Positions 47,727-56,452 of a stretch of 64,000 bases of DNA are shown here, in pieces (the first letter of the stretch is position 1; each line of letters begins with the position of its first letter). Below the pieces are notes generated by a model. The model made no database searches, was not told where the DNA came from, and was given only the letters and a program-made list of their open reading frames with translations. The stretch comes from Moraxella sp. ZY210820 (GTDB lineage: Bacteria; Pseudomonadota; Gammaproteobacteria; Pseudomonadales; Moraxellaceae), in the NCBI RefSeq assembly GCF_030674635.1, contig NZ_CP089978.1, positions 744,001 to 808,000 on the forward strand, in the 5' to 3' direction. Both the position numbers and the translations under genes were made by a program.

Positions 47727-47845
47727 ATGATTTATTATATATTATTTATCTTTACATTTCCGTATTTCTTTAAATAATATGCAATGCTAATGTATATTAT
47801 ATTAAAAGAGTATTAATTTAGACACATTCTCTTAAAGGAAATCGT

Positions 47846-49126
47846 ATAGAAATTACTTTAGATGCCTTTTATACCTTAGTGATTGCAGTAGCTGTACTCA
47901 TGCTTGGGCGTGTATTGGTTAATAAAATCAATTTTTTACAGCGTTATAGTATTCCTGAAGCGGTTGCGGGTGGTTTGGTTGCATCATTAATTGGTTCATT
48001 GATGTTTGCATTTGGTAATTTTACTATAAATTATGATGCTGATTTACGTACTGCTTTAATGTTGATGTTTTTTACATCAGTAGGTTTAAGTGCTAATTTT
48101 AATCGTCTTAAAGAAGGTGGTGTAGGCTTAGCTATATTTTTAGTTGCAATTAGTTTGTTCATTGTTTTACAAAACTCTGTAGGTGTTGGTTTAGCAGCTA
48201 TGATGGGTTTAGATCCATTAATGGGCTTGGTTGCGGGTTCAATCACTTTAACAGGTGGTCATGGTACAGCAGGTTCATGGGGTGCAACTTTTGAAAATAC
48301 TTATGGTTTACAGCACGCAACTTTGGTTGGTATGGCAAGTGCGACATTTGGTTTAGTTTTAGGTGGTATTATTGGCGGTCCATTGGCGAATTTTATTATT
48401 AAACGTCATGGATTAGCTGCACCAAAGACACAAGAGCAACAAGAAAAACAAGAAGAGAAAAATACGAATACGAGTGATGAAGAACCAACCAGTAGTACAG
48501 AATTTGTTGCTTTTCAAAATCCTAAACAAGTGCGTTTAATCACGACAGAAAATGCGATTACGGTATTGGGCTTATTTGCTATTTGTTTGGCATTTGGCGA
48601 TTATATGACGGGCGTATTTAAAGGTTCAGAAAGCTTTTTAGCAAAACTACCAACTTTCGTATGGTGCTTAATGGCAGGTGTGGTCGTACGTAGTGTGATT
48701 GAAAATGTATTTAAAGTAAAAGTTTTTGACCGTGCGATTGATGTTTTTGGTAACGTATCATTATCACTTTATTTGGCAATGTCGTTGGTTGCTTTAAAAT
48801 TATGGCAATTATTAGATTTAGCTGTACCATTATTAATCATTTTGGTAGTACAAACTTTAATCATGTTATTATATGCCTATTTTGTAACTTTCCGTCTTAT
48901 GGGGAAAGATTACGATGCAGCGGTTTTAGCAGCAGGTCATTGTGGTTTTGGTCTAGGTGCAACACCAACTGCAGTTGCAAATATGCAATCGGTTACGAGC
49001 CGTTTTGGTTCATCACATAAAGCATTCTTGATTGTACCGTTATGTGGTGCATTCTTGGTGGATTTAGTGAACTTAGCAGTCATTACAGGTGCGATTGATT
49101 TGATTAAGAAATTTTTTGGTGCTTAA
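47846..49126 (+). CDS. gltS: Sodium/glutamate symporter GltS (non-canonical start)
   Basis: A 426-residue membrane transporter importing glutamate with Na+. The two inverted-repeat substrate motifs are present: GSITLTGGHGTAGSWG near residue 135 and AGHCGFGLGATPTAVANM near 370, with about ten helices and a charged loop between (QEKQEEKNTNTSDEE). The homologous N terminus (ITLDAFYTLVIAVAVLMLGR) lies upstream of the first GTG at 47879, which would fall inside helix 1. Between the preceding in-frame stop (47819-47821) and that GTG there is no ATG, GTG or TTG. ATA at 47846, 6 nt after AAAGGAA, is the best-placed start; ATT at 47852 is the alternative. Confidence 0.8.
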   Translation: MEITLDAFYTLVIAVAVLMLGRVLVNKINFLQRYSIPEAVAGGLVASLIGSLMFAFGNFTINYDADLRTALMLMFFTSVGLSANFNRLKEGGVGLAIFLVAISLFIVLQNSVGVGLAAMMGLDPLMGLVAGSITLTGGHGTAGSWGATFENTYGLQHATLVGMASATFGLVLGGIIGGPLANFIIKRHGLAAPKTQEQQEKQEEKNTNTSDEEPTSSTEFVAFQNPKQVRLITTENAITVLGLFAICLAFGDYMTGVFKGSESFLAKLPTFVWCLMAGVVVRSVIENVFKVKVFDRAIDVFGNVSLSLYLAMSLVALKLWQLLDLAVPLLIILVVQTLIMLLYAYFVTFRLMGKDYDAAVLAAGHCGFGLGATPTAVANMQSVTSRFGSSHKAFLIVPLCGAFLVDLVNLAVITGAIDLIKKFFGA

Positions 49127-49559
49127 TCATGAGATAAATTACAACTTATGTTGAGTTGTGGATTTTAATAAGGACGAAAAATTTTCGTCCTTATTACTTG
49201 TAAACGTTTTATCATCAGTATAAATATAGCATGATACTAAAAGGCAATGTTGATGATTGATAAAAACCATATCATAACAAAGTTTTTATTTTGATATTAA
49301 ATATTTGATTTTAAATATTATTTATTTTTTTAATGTTTGTTAATAAAAATATAAATTACATGAATATTTGTTTAAATTGTTGTTTTATATTGTATTTATT
49401 TAAAATAAAACTTACTTTAAAAATATTAACCCCTTATATTTTTTTTAAATTTATGGTTTAATATAAAGACTTTTATATTTTTTATACTCATTATCATTTT
49501 GTATTTATTATATTATACATTTTTGATAATAGTTTTTAATTTCTCATATAGGTATAACC
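49127..49559. other. 433-bp AT-rich intergenic region upstream of pckG
   Basis: After the gltS-end hairpin (49168-49196) this is extremely AT-rich with runs of T and A, no ORF and no clear sigma-70 pair. It probably contains the pckG promoter and a long leader. Confidence 0.5.
49168..49196. repeat. Single-arm palindrome after gltS
   Basis: AATAAGGACGAAAA against TTTTCGTCCTTATT, a perfect inverted repeat 40 bp past gltS. It resembles a solo arm of the intergenic repeat family (compare 23959) and may serve as the gltS terminator. Confidence 0.6.
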
Positions 49560-51386
49560 ATGACCACAGTGAACGCACCAGAATTCGTTCGTCACCCAGC
49601 ATTAGTACAATGGGTGGAAAAGATTGCTCAATTAACAAAACCTGCAAAAATTGAATGGTGTGACGGTAGCGATGAAGAGTATCAACGTTTAATCGACTTG
49701 ATGATTGCTAACGGCACAATGAAAGCATTAAACCAAGAGAAACACCCAAACTCTTATTTGGCTTGTTCAGATCCAAATGATGTAGCACGTGTGGAAGGTC
49801 GTACTTTTATTTGTTCAGAAAAGCAAGAAGATGCAGGTGCAACAAACAATTGGGTTGCACCTGCCGAAATGCGTCAAACATTAAATGGTTTATTTGATGG
49901 CTGTATGCAAGGACGTACAATGTATGTGGTACCATTTTCAATGGGTCCTTTGGGTAGTCATATAGCACATATTGGTATTGAAATTACAGATTCGCCTTAC
50001 GTGGTTGTAAGTATGCGTAAAATGGCACGCATGGGTAAAGCAGTTTATGACATTTTAGGTACAGATGGTGAATTTGTACCATGTGTTCATTCTGTAGGTA
50101 TGCCATTAGCTGAGGGACAAAAAGATGTAACTTGGCCATGCAATGCGGAAAAATATATTGTACATTACCCAGAAACTCGTGAAATTTGGTCATTTGGTTC
50201 AGGTTATGGCGGTAATGCGTTATTAGGTAAAAAATGCTTTGCATTACGTATTGCGTCTGTAATGGGTCGTGATAATGGTTGGTTAGCTGAACATATGCTT
50301 ATTTTAGGTGTAACCAATCCACAAGGCGAAAAGCATTATGTGGCTGCTGCATTCCCATCAGCGTGTGGTAAAACTAATTTTGCAATGCTCATCCCACCAG
50401 CGGGTTATGAAGGTTGGAAAGTTGAAACTGTAGGCGATGATATTGCGTGGATTAAACCAGGTAAAGATGGTCGTTTATATGCGATTAATCCAGAAGCTGG
50501 TTTCTTTGGCGTTGCACCAGGTACAAATACTAAAACTAACTCAAACTGTATGTCTACATTAACTCATGATGTGATTTATACGAATGTAGCAATGACTGAA
50601 GAAGGCGATGTATGGTGGGAAGGTTTAACAAAAGAAGCTCCAGCGAATTTAATTAACTGGAAAGGTCAAAAGCATACTGGTGAAGAAAAAGCGTCTCACC
50701 CTAATTCACGTTTTACAGTATCAGCAGGGCAATGTCCATCGATTGACCCAAATTGGGAAAATCCTGAAGGTGTGCCAATTACTGCATTTATTTTTGGTGG
50801 TCGCCGTGCAGATACAATTCCATTAGTATCAGAAGCATTTGACTGGGTTGATGGCGTATATAAAGCTTCAACGATGGGTTCTGAAACGACTGCTGCAGCA
50901 ACAGGTCAGCAAGGTGTAGTACGCCGTGATCCATTTGCAATGTTACCATTTACAGGCTATAACATGGCTGACTACTTTAACCATTGGTTAGTTATGGGCG
51001 AGAAAGTCGCTAAAGTTGCACAAGAAAATGGCAATCAATTACCGAAAATTTTTAATGTAAACTGGTTCCGCCGTGATGCTGAAGGTAACTTCGTATGGCC
51101 TGGTTTTGGGCAAAATATGCGTGTTTTAGAATGGATTATTAACCGTTGTAAAGGCACAGCAAATGCCGTTGAAACACCAATTGGCTATGTACCTACCTAT
51201 GAAGATTTAAATTGGACAGGTTCTGATTTCTCTAAAGCAGAGTTTGAACAAGTCACTTCTCAAGATAAAGAGTTATGGGTAAAAGAAATTGAAAGTCATA
51301 CTGAGTTGTTTGATAAGTTAGGTGAGCGTTTACCGAAAGCATTAAAACAACGTCAGGCTGAATTATTAAAAGCAGTACAAGCATAA
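49560..51386 (+). CDS. pckG: Phosphoenolpyruvate carboxykinase (GTP)
   Basis: A 608-residue GTP-type PEPCK that converts oxaloacetate and GTP to PEP for gluconeogenesis. The kinase P-loop is [13 protein letters not shown] near residues 270-282 with the reactive Cys. Mn-binding and PEP-binding stretches include [20 protein letters not shown] near 220. The guanine-specific region contains [19 protein letters not shown] near 500. It is distinct from the ATP-type pckA. With aceA it equips the cell to grow on acetate or fatty acids. Confidence 0.96.
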   Translation: MTTVNAPEFVRHPALVQWVEKIAQLTKPAKIEWCDGSDEEYQRLIDLMIANGTMKALNQEKHPNSYLACSDPNDVARVEGRTFICSEKQEDAGATNNWVAPAEMRQTLNGLFDGCMQGRTMYVVPFSMGPLGSHIAHIGIEITDSPYVVVSMRKMARMGKAVYDILGTDGEFVPCVHSVGMPLAEGQKDVTWPCNAEKYIVHYPETREIWSFGSGYGGNALLGKKCFALRIASVMGRDNGWLAEHMLILGVTNPQGEKHYVAAAFPSACGKTNFAMLIPPAGYEGWKVETVGDDIAWIKPGKDGRLYAINPEAGFFGVAPGTNTKTNSNCMSTLTHDVIYTNVAMTEEGDVWWEGLTKEAPANLINWKGQKHTGEEKASHPNSRFTVSAGQCPSIDPNWENPEGVPITAFIFGGRRADTIPLVSEAFDWVDGVYKASTMGSETTAAATGQQGVVRRDPFAMLPFTGYNMADYFNHWLVMGEKVAKVAQENGNQLPKIFNVNWFRRDAEGNFVWPGFGQNMRVLEWIINRCKGTANAVETPIGYVPTYEDLNWTGSDFSKAEFEQVTSQDKELWVKEIESHTELFDKLGERLPKALKQRQAELLKAVQA

Positions 51387-51423
51387 TTGCTCTATTGTTA
51401 TTGATGATAAGTAATTGACCGTG

Positions 51424-51461
51424 AAAAAAGCCGTTGAGTATCATTCAAAACGGCTTTTTTT
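51424..51461 (+). terminator. Rho-independent terminator after pckG
   Basis: Stem AAAAAAGCCGTT with AACGGCTTTTTT around a 13-nt loop, with a 7-T tail. One of the clearest in the window. Confidence 0.88.
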
Positions 51462-51517
51462 ATCATTCTATGCTATAATTTAGCGTATTGATGACATTGA
51501 GAATTTAGGTGAATATC

Positions 51518-51937
51518 ATGAAAAAAGTGCTTGGATTAGTATTGGTAAGTTTTGCTTTGACTGCTTGTCAAACACCAGCGAGTTATAATGGTGTAACAGG
51601 GTATCAGGTAGAATCTAAAACTGAGCAATCAGCAATGATTACTTATACGATGGCAAAACGTATAAATCAAGCGGTGAATGAATCACGTTTACAGCAAATT
51701 TGTCAGCAAGTTTTAGGCAAGCAACAAAAATATCATATTCAAATATTAAACCAACAAGAGATTTCTGCACCTAAAGCTCAAAATGATGATTTTGGTGTGC
51801 GTATTGGTGAGAGTCGCATGAAAGTGGCTTTTTCTCATAGCCCTGAATTACATAATAGCGAAGGTTATGCAGGTCGCCAAGTATTAGAAACGCGTCCGAA
51901 TACTTTAACTGTGGTACGTTATCAATGTCAAAAATAA
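51518..51937 (+). CDS. Hypothetical lipoprotein (139 aa)
   Basis: The signal peptide MKKVLGLVLVSFALTAC carries a lipobox (LTAC) with the Cys at residue 17. The mature part is about 120 residues, hydrophilic, with YQVESKTEQSAMITYTMA and two late Cys residues. I do not recognise the family. The ATG at 51518 is preferred over an in-frame GTG three codons upstream. It follows the pckG terminator, so it is independently expressed, and is followed by intergenic repeat copy D. Confidence 0.72.
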   Translation: MKKVLGLVLVSFALTACQTPASYNGVTGYQVESKTEQSAMITYTMAKRINQAVNESRLQQICQQVLGKQQKYHIQILNQQEISAPKAQNDDFGVRIGESRMKVAFSHSPELHNSEGYAGRQVLETRPNTLTVVRYQCQK

Positions 51938-52013
51938 GCTGAAATTGATGTAGAGATAAAGATCTAAAATTGGGTCTTTATCTTGGTTGATAGCGATTTT
52001 AGATAGAGTTGAT

Positions 52014-52079
52014 TGTAGGGGTTTATTATATAAACCCTTTGTAAAATCAATTACTTGGGCGTATATAATACGCCCCTAC
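52014..52079 (+). repeat. Bipartite palindromic intergenic repeat, copy D
   Basis: Arm GGGTTTAT/ATAAACCC, linker TTTGTAAAATCAATTACTT, arm GGGCGTAT/ATACGCCC. The linker is identical to that of copy B. It lies between the convergent lipoprotein and pabB genes. Confidence 0.9.
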
Positions 52080-52082
52080 TGC

Positions 52083-53432
52083 TCATTTATGAAATGAATT
52101 TAAAATATTTAATATCGTTCCAATTTTATCAAAACATTCTTGATATTCCGCATCAACATTTGACGCTATGGTAATACCACCACCAGCCCAAACCGATAAA
52201 TCTTGTTGATATTTTTGAATAGTACGAATTAAAATATTCCAACGTCCTGTTCCATCAAAATTAAAATAACCTAAACTTCCGCAATATGCACCACGAGCAT
52301 TTTGTTCCAGTTCATCAATAATTTGCATCGCACGGATTTTGGGTGCTCCTGTAATCGACCCCCCTGGCAAAGCCATCATGAGCATTTGATAAGGGTGAAT
52401 GTCATGTAATTGTGCATGAATTTCACTCACTAAATGATGAACTTGATTAAAACTTTCTACTTCAAATAATTTTGTAGTTTTAACCGTTCTTGTTTGAGCA
52501 TAAACACTTAAATCATTGCGTAATAAATCGACAATCATCACATTTTCGGCTTGGTCTTTTTGCGAATGTTGTAAGGTTTGACGATTTATTTCATCTTGTG
52601 CATTATCTGCATGACGTGGTAAAGTCCCTTTTATTGGACGGGTTTTGATATGCTGTGGTGTGTACCATTCAATAAATAATTCAGGAGAGCAACTTAATAA
52701 TTCAAAATCATCAACCTGTAAATAACCAGCAAAAGGAGCTTGTGTACGTTGCCATAATTCATCAGCGATGCTGAGTAATGAGCCATTGGCTTGTGCAATA
52801 AATTCTTGTGTTAGATTAATTTGATAACAATCACCTGCTATGATGTAGTCTTGGACGTGTTGAAATGCATATTGATAATCTGATTTAGACCATCGTGCTT
52901 GGCAAGGTGTTGTTAATTGTAATGATGGAATATGATTTTCTTTTGCTAGGTCATCAATCAATAATTGATACAATTGTTCAGCACAAGTTTCATCACTATA
53001 AAAAGTATAGTTATTTTGAGAATTTTTAGTAATAAAACTACGATAGCAACCAAGATAGGTGCTTGGTTGTGGACGTTGTCTAATAGATTGTTTTAAATGA
53101 AAATTTGCTCCATCATCATAGCTAACAAAACCAATATAACCGCCTGTAAATTGACTAAAATTTTGATATTGTTCAGGATTGATATTTAACCATTCTATAA
53201 TGGCTTGATGTGCTTCGGCTTGTGGTAATTGCTTTAAGCATTGATAGCTAAAATCATGCTGACGTTGATAATAATAGGCTGTATTTGCTTGGATTTGCCA
53301 ATAGCTTTCAGGTAAATAGGCAATCACAGGGCAATGGTTATCATATAAATAAACCAAACCTGTACGAGATTTAAGCTGTTTTAATAGTTGGCTTTCGTGT
53401 TGAATGCTGATTGGTACGTCAAATACAGGCAT
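52083..53432 (-). CDS. pabB: Aminodeoxychorismate synthase component I
   Basis: A 449-residue chorismate-utilising enzyme that aminates chorismate in folate (p-aminobenzoate) synthesis. The C-terminal chorismate-binding core has CSPELFIEW, RPIKGTLPRHADN near 270 and the hallmark ALPGGSITGAPKIRAMQIID near 350-370, with GSLGYFNFDGTGRWNILIRT after it. Length fits PabB better than TrpE (about 500 aa), and no trp genes are near. The glutaminase subunit PabA is not in the window. Monocistronic. Confidence 0.9.
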   Translation of the reverse strand: MPVFDVPISIQHESQLLKQLKSRTGLVYLYDNHCPVIAYLPESYWQIQANTAYYYQRQHDFSYQCLKQLPQAEAHQAIIEWLNINPEQYQNFSQFTGGYIGFVSYDDGANFHLKQSIRQRPQPSTYLGCYRSFITKNSQNNYTFYSDETCAEQLYQLLIDDLAKENHIPSLQLTTPCQARWSKSDYQYAFQHVQDYIIAGDCYQINLTQEFIAQANGSLLSIADELWQRTQAPFAGYLQVDDFELLSCSPELFIEWYTPQHIKTRPIKGTLPRHADNAQDEINRQTLQHSQKDQAENVMIVDLLRNDLSVYAQTRTVKTTKLFEVESFNQVHHLVSEIHAQLHDIHPYQMLMMALPGGSITGAPKIRAMQIIDELEQNARGAYCGSLGYFNFDGTGRWNILIRTIQKYQQDLSVWAGGGITIASNVDAEYQECFDKIGTILNILNSFHK

Positions 53433-53535
53433 AAGTAAATCGATATAAATTAAAATAAATGCTTATTTTAACACAAATTTAACAGGCTTTTTATGTTAGA
53501 ATATAGTACATTCATTTTTTCTGTCGAGCGATATT

Positions 53536-54171
53536 TTGAATTTTTTACAGCAACATTGTATTTATAAAGATGATGATATTTTGGTGATTAACAAACCAGC
53601 AGGCTTGCTAACTATTGATGGTAAAGATATTAAAGATAGTGTCTTAACACGTTTACAGGCAATAGAGTCAAGAACTTTACTGATTCATCGTCTTGACCGA
53701 GATACATCGGGTCTGTTGGTATTTGCGTTCAATAAAACTGCACAAAGTCATATTTCTAAACAATTTCAAGCTCGAGAAACGGAAAAAATTTATTCGGCGT
53801 TATTATCTGGGCATCTTACAGGGCAAGGTGTGATTGATATTCCTGTGGTATATGACCCAACTCGCCCACCGTTACATATTGTAGATAGTAATGAAAAAAA
53901 GCCAGCAATCACGCATTGGCAAGCGATTGAACAATTTTTGTTTAATGATATGCCTGTTACACGTGTGATTTTAAAGCCGATTACAGGGCGTTCACATCAA
54001 TTGCGTGTACATAGTCAATATTTGGGTCATGCGATTGTGGGAGATACCTTATATGCTGATGAAACTTATCAAACTTTAACACCACAATTATGTTTACATG
54101 CCAGTCAGCTCAAATTTATGCACCCACGTTTAAACCAGTTGATGACTTTTGAAAGTCAGCCTGATTTTTGA
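53536..54171 (+). CDS. RluA-family RNA pseudouridine synthase
   Basis: A 211-residue pseudouridine synthase without an S4 domain. The catalytic motif HRLDRDTSGLLVFA with the nucleophilic Asp is near residues 50-63. The KPITGRSHQLRVH segment is near 142-155, and the opening DDILVINKPAGLLTIDG is typical. Size and lack of S4 resemble RluA (23S U746/tRNA U32) or the short YqcB/TruC-type, but target cannot be fixed. The start is TTG at 53536, needed to include the conserved N terminus. The divergent pabB gene lies upstream. Confidence 0.87.
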   Translation: MNFLQQHCIYKDDDILVINKPAGLLTIDGKDIKDSVLTRLQAIESRTLLIHRLDRDTSGLLVFAFNKTAQSHISKQFQARETEKIYSALLSGHLTGQGVIDIPVVYDPTRPPLHIVDSNEKKPAITHWQAIEQFLFNDMPVTRVILKPITGRSHQLRVHSQYLGHAIVGDTLYADETYQTLTPQLCLHASQLKFMHPRLNQLMTFESQPDF

Positions 54172-54208
54172 TTTTTTATTGTTGATTTATATCGAAATAA
54201 TACAAAAA

Positions 54209-54274
54209 TGTAGGGGTTTATTACATAAACCCTTTGTAAAATCAATTGCTTGGGTGAATATAATTCACCCCTAC
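54209..54274 (+). repeat. Bipartite palindromic intergenic repeat, copy C
   Basis: Almost identical to copy B: GGGTTTAT/ATAAACCC arm, linker TTTGTAAAATCAATTGCTT, GGGTGAA/TTCACCC arm, end CCCCTAC. It lies between the convergent rluA-like and MFS genes. Confidence 0.9.
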
Positions 54275-54281
54275 GGTTCAA

Positions 54282-55478
54282 TTATGAATTGGATTTACTA
54301 TTATAATTAGAACGTGTGGTTAATGATTTGGGTATGAGAGGAATAAACAAAATTCCCATTAAACAAATTACACCTGCTAGCATAAATATCATTTTGCCAC
54401 CAATTTGTTGCCAATGTTGTCCAATTAGAATACTACCACTCGCTACCGCTAATCCCCAAACGGTGCTATACACTGCTTGAGCTCGCCCTTGTTGTTGAGC
54501 TGAAAAATAATGGGCGATGATACGCATGGCGATAAGATGGAATAAACCAAAACTAAACGCATGAATCAGTTGAGCGAGGATTTGTATGATAAAATGTTGT
54601 GCAAAATAGCCAACCATCAGCCAGCGTAATGCAGTTAAAACTAAACAGAATAATAATAAATATTGTAAGTTAAAACGTTTAAAAAAATGTGATGAAATCG
54701 CAAACATAATAATTTCCGCAATCACACCTAATGACCATAAAATACCAATTTGAGTTTTATTATAATTTAAACCGTGTAAAAAAATGCTATAAAAACTATA
54801 AAAAGGTGCGTGAGAAAATAATAAAATAAATTGAATGAGAAAAAATCCCCATACTGTGCTTTGTTTGAGCGTAGGTAAAATTGGTTCTAGTTGTTGTTGA
54901 GCTTGCGGTGCTTGTGATGGTTCAGCGATTTGTAATGACCAAAGAAATACTAAAAATGAAATGCTTAATAGTAAAATAGGTAATATTTCAATCGCTACAA
55001 TATCTAAAATTGCTCCAATAATTACGACACCTGCGATAAAGCCAATCGAACCCCATTTACGAATTTTGGCATACAGTTCATTTTTACGTTCAGCAAGATA
55101 AAATAGGGTAATGCTTTCAAATTGAGCTAAAATCGCATTTTGGAAAAAGCTAAAAATAAACATCAACAGGGCAATGTTCTGTAAATTATTGGGTATGATA
55201 AAAATTAATAACCAAATAAAGCATTCAACTGCACAGGCAATACGAATAAGTAGCATTCTCTGAGCTGTTTTATCTGCAACCCACCCCCAAATAAAAGGTG
55301 CAAAAAAACGTGTGATAATGGCAATAGAGGCAAGCCAGCCAATTTGCTGATAATTAAAACCTTGATGTTCTAAATATAAATTCCAAAAAGGCATAAAAGT
55401 GCCAATAATGGCATAGTAACCAAAATAAAAGCCTGATAATTTATGGTAAGTGCTTGTTTGTTGCATTGAACTGAACAT
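54282..55478 (-). CDS. MFS transporter (HcaT/NupG-like)
   Basis: A 398-residue, 12-helix major facilitator. The N terminus SGFYFGYYAIIGTFMPFWNL matches the 3-phenylpropionate transporter HcaT/MFS_1-like family. The cytoplasmic loop WGWVADKTAQRMLLIRIAC after helix 2 is the MFS signature A region. A second in-frame ATG four codons in is possible. The substrate is unknown; aromatic acids are characteristic of HcaT, but there are no catabolic genes nearby. It is followed by intergenic repeat copy C. Confidence 0.85.
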   Translation of the reverse strand: MFSSMQQTSTYHKLSGFYFGYYAIIGTFMPFWNLYLEHQGFNYQQIGWLASIAIITRFFAPFIWGWVADKTAQRMLLIRIACAVECFIWLLIFIIPNNLQNIALLMFIFSFFQNAILAQFESITLFYLAERKNELYAKIRKWGSIGFIAGVVIIGAILDIVAIEILPILLLSISFLVFLWSLQIAEPSQAPQAQQQLEPILPTLKQSTVWGFFLIQFILLFSHAPFYSFYSIFLHGLNYNKTQIGILWSLGVIAEIIMFAISSHFFKRFNLQYLLLFCLVLTALRWLMVGYFAQHFIIQILAQLIHAFSFGLFHLIAMRIIAHYFSAQQQGRAQAVYSTVWGLAVASGSILIGQHWQQIGGKMIFMLAGVICLMGILFIPLIPKSLTTRSNYNSKSNS

Positions 55479-55515
55479 TAATAAAATAAGATGTTAAGTT
55501 TAATTATGATAACAA

Positions 55516-55550
55516 AAAAACTGCACTGATAAAATATCAATGCAGTTTTT
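55516..55550 (-). terminator. Rho-independent terminator after the OmpA-like gene
   Basis: Stem AAAAACTGCA paired with TGCAGTTTTT plus inner GATA/TATC, followed by a T-run on the minus strand. Confidence 0.78.
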
Positions 55551-55583
55551 AAAGGTCTGTTTTACGATTTTAGGCTAAAAACA

Positions 55584-56225
55584 TTAGCTTGTTGCGTAAA
55601 CTGTAATTTCTACACGGCGGTTTAATTGACGACCTTCAGCAGTTTGGTTACTAGCACGAGGTGAAGTAGAGCCATAACCTTTTGCTGTCATACGAGAAGC
55701 TGAAATCCCTTGTGAAGCTAAGAAGTTTTTAACAGAATTAGCACGGTTTACAGATAAAGGATTGTTAATTTCATCATTACCAGTGCTGTCAGTATGACCA
55801 TGAATCACTAATGCTAATTTGCTTGCTGTATTGTCTTCACGCAATACTTTGGCTACATCAGCTAAAGCATTTTGGAATTGTGGTTGAATTGCTGCTGAAC
55901 TCGTTGCAAAAGTTACATCAGGCATAACTAAGTTAATAGAACCATCAGCATTACGAGAAACATTTACACCAGTACCTTGTAATTCTTGACGTAAACGTTT
56001 TTCTTTTTGGTCCAGCATCGCACCCGCACCAGCACCTACTACTGCACCAATTGCAGCTGCTTGTCCCATTTTGTCTTTATCTGCATTTGAATAAGCAATA
56101 GCAGCACCTGCTAATGCACCAGCAACAGTACCAATTGCAGCTTTGTCATATTCCATACCTTGCATAGATTGACAGCCAGTTAAAATCATTGAACCTGCTA
56201 AAGCAGTAATTGCTAATGAACGCAT
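55584..56225 (-). CDS. OmpA-family peptidoglycan-binding lipoprotein (YiaD-like)
   Basis: A 213-residue lipoprotein. The lipobox is LTGC with Cys at about residue 18. A glycine-zipper region follows (GTVAGALAGAAIAYS and AAAIGAVVGAGAGAML, about residues 32-72), which may insert in the membrane. The OmpA C-terminal domain is at about 95-210, with IHGHTDSTGNDEINNPLSVN near 140 and GYGSTSPRASNQTAEGRQLN near 182; the Asp and Arg of these bind diaminopimelate. The family tethers the outer membrane to peptidoglycan. Confidence 0.92.
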   Translation of the reverse strand: MRSLAITALAGSMILTGCQSMQGMEYDKAAIGTVAGALAGAAIAYSNADKDKMGQAAAIGAVVGAGAGAMLDQKEKRLRQELQGTGVNVSRNADGSINLVMPDVTFATSSAAIQPQFQNALADVAKVLREDNTASKLALVIHGHTDSTGNDEINNPLSVNRANSVKNFLASQGISASRMTAKGYGSTSPRASNQTAEGRQLNRRVEITVYATS

Positions 56226-56391
56226 GGATAAACTCCAAATTTATGTTTAAATAAGATAACAGTATATTGCAATATTTTCTTACATTTAACTATAGACTTT
56301 TTGTAAAGAATGTGTATTGAATGTCAATATTTCTTCGCAATTTAGACATGATTAGGGTATAAGTGAAGGGGAATAGTCAGTAATAACCAAA

Positions 56392-56421
56392 AAAGAAGAC
56401 CTAAAATTTTAGGTCTTCTTT
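56392..56421 (-). terminator. Rho-independent terminator after aceA
   Basis: A perfect 30-bp palindrome with half AAAGAAGACCTAAAA, followed by a T-run on the minus strand. Confidence 0.82.
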
Positions 56422-56452
56422 ATGCTGATTAATTTAAATCAAACTGATTAGA

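Larger units (their letters stand above)
47502..47845 (+). other. 344-bp leader region of gltS with terminator and nested stem-loop
   Basis: Contains a hairpin after the porin (GCCAAC/GTTGGC with an inner CTAT/ATAG, 47546-47576, then T6 at 47582-47587). A nested stem-loop follows at 47656-47726, then an AT-rich stretch to the AAAGGAA ribosome binding site at 47834-47840. No ORF is supported. Confidence 0.6.

Noticed and set aside
52083..53432. TrpE (anthranilate synthase) for the chorismate enzyme
   Set aside because: Length of 449 residues and absence of trp neighbours fit PabB better.
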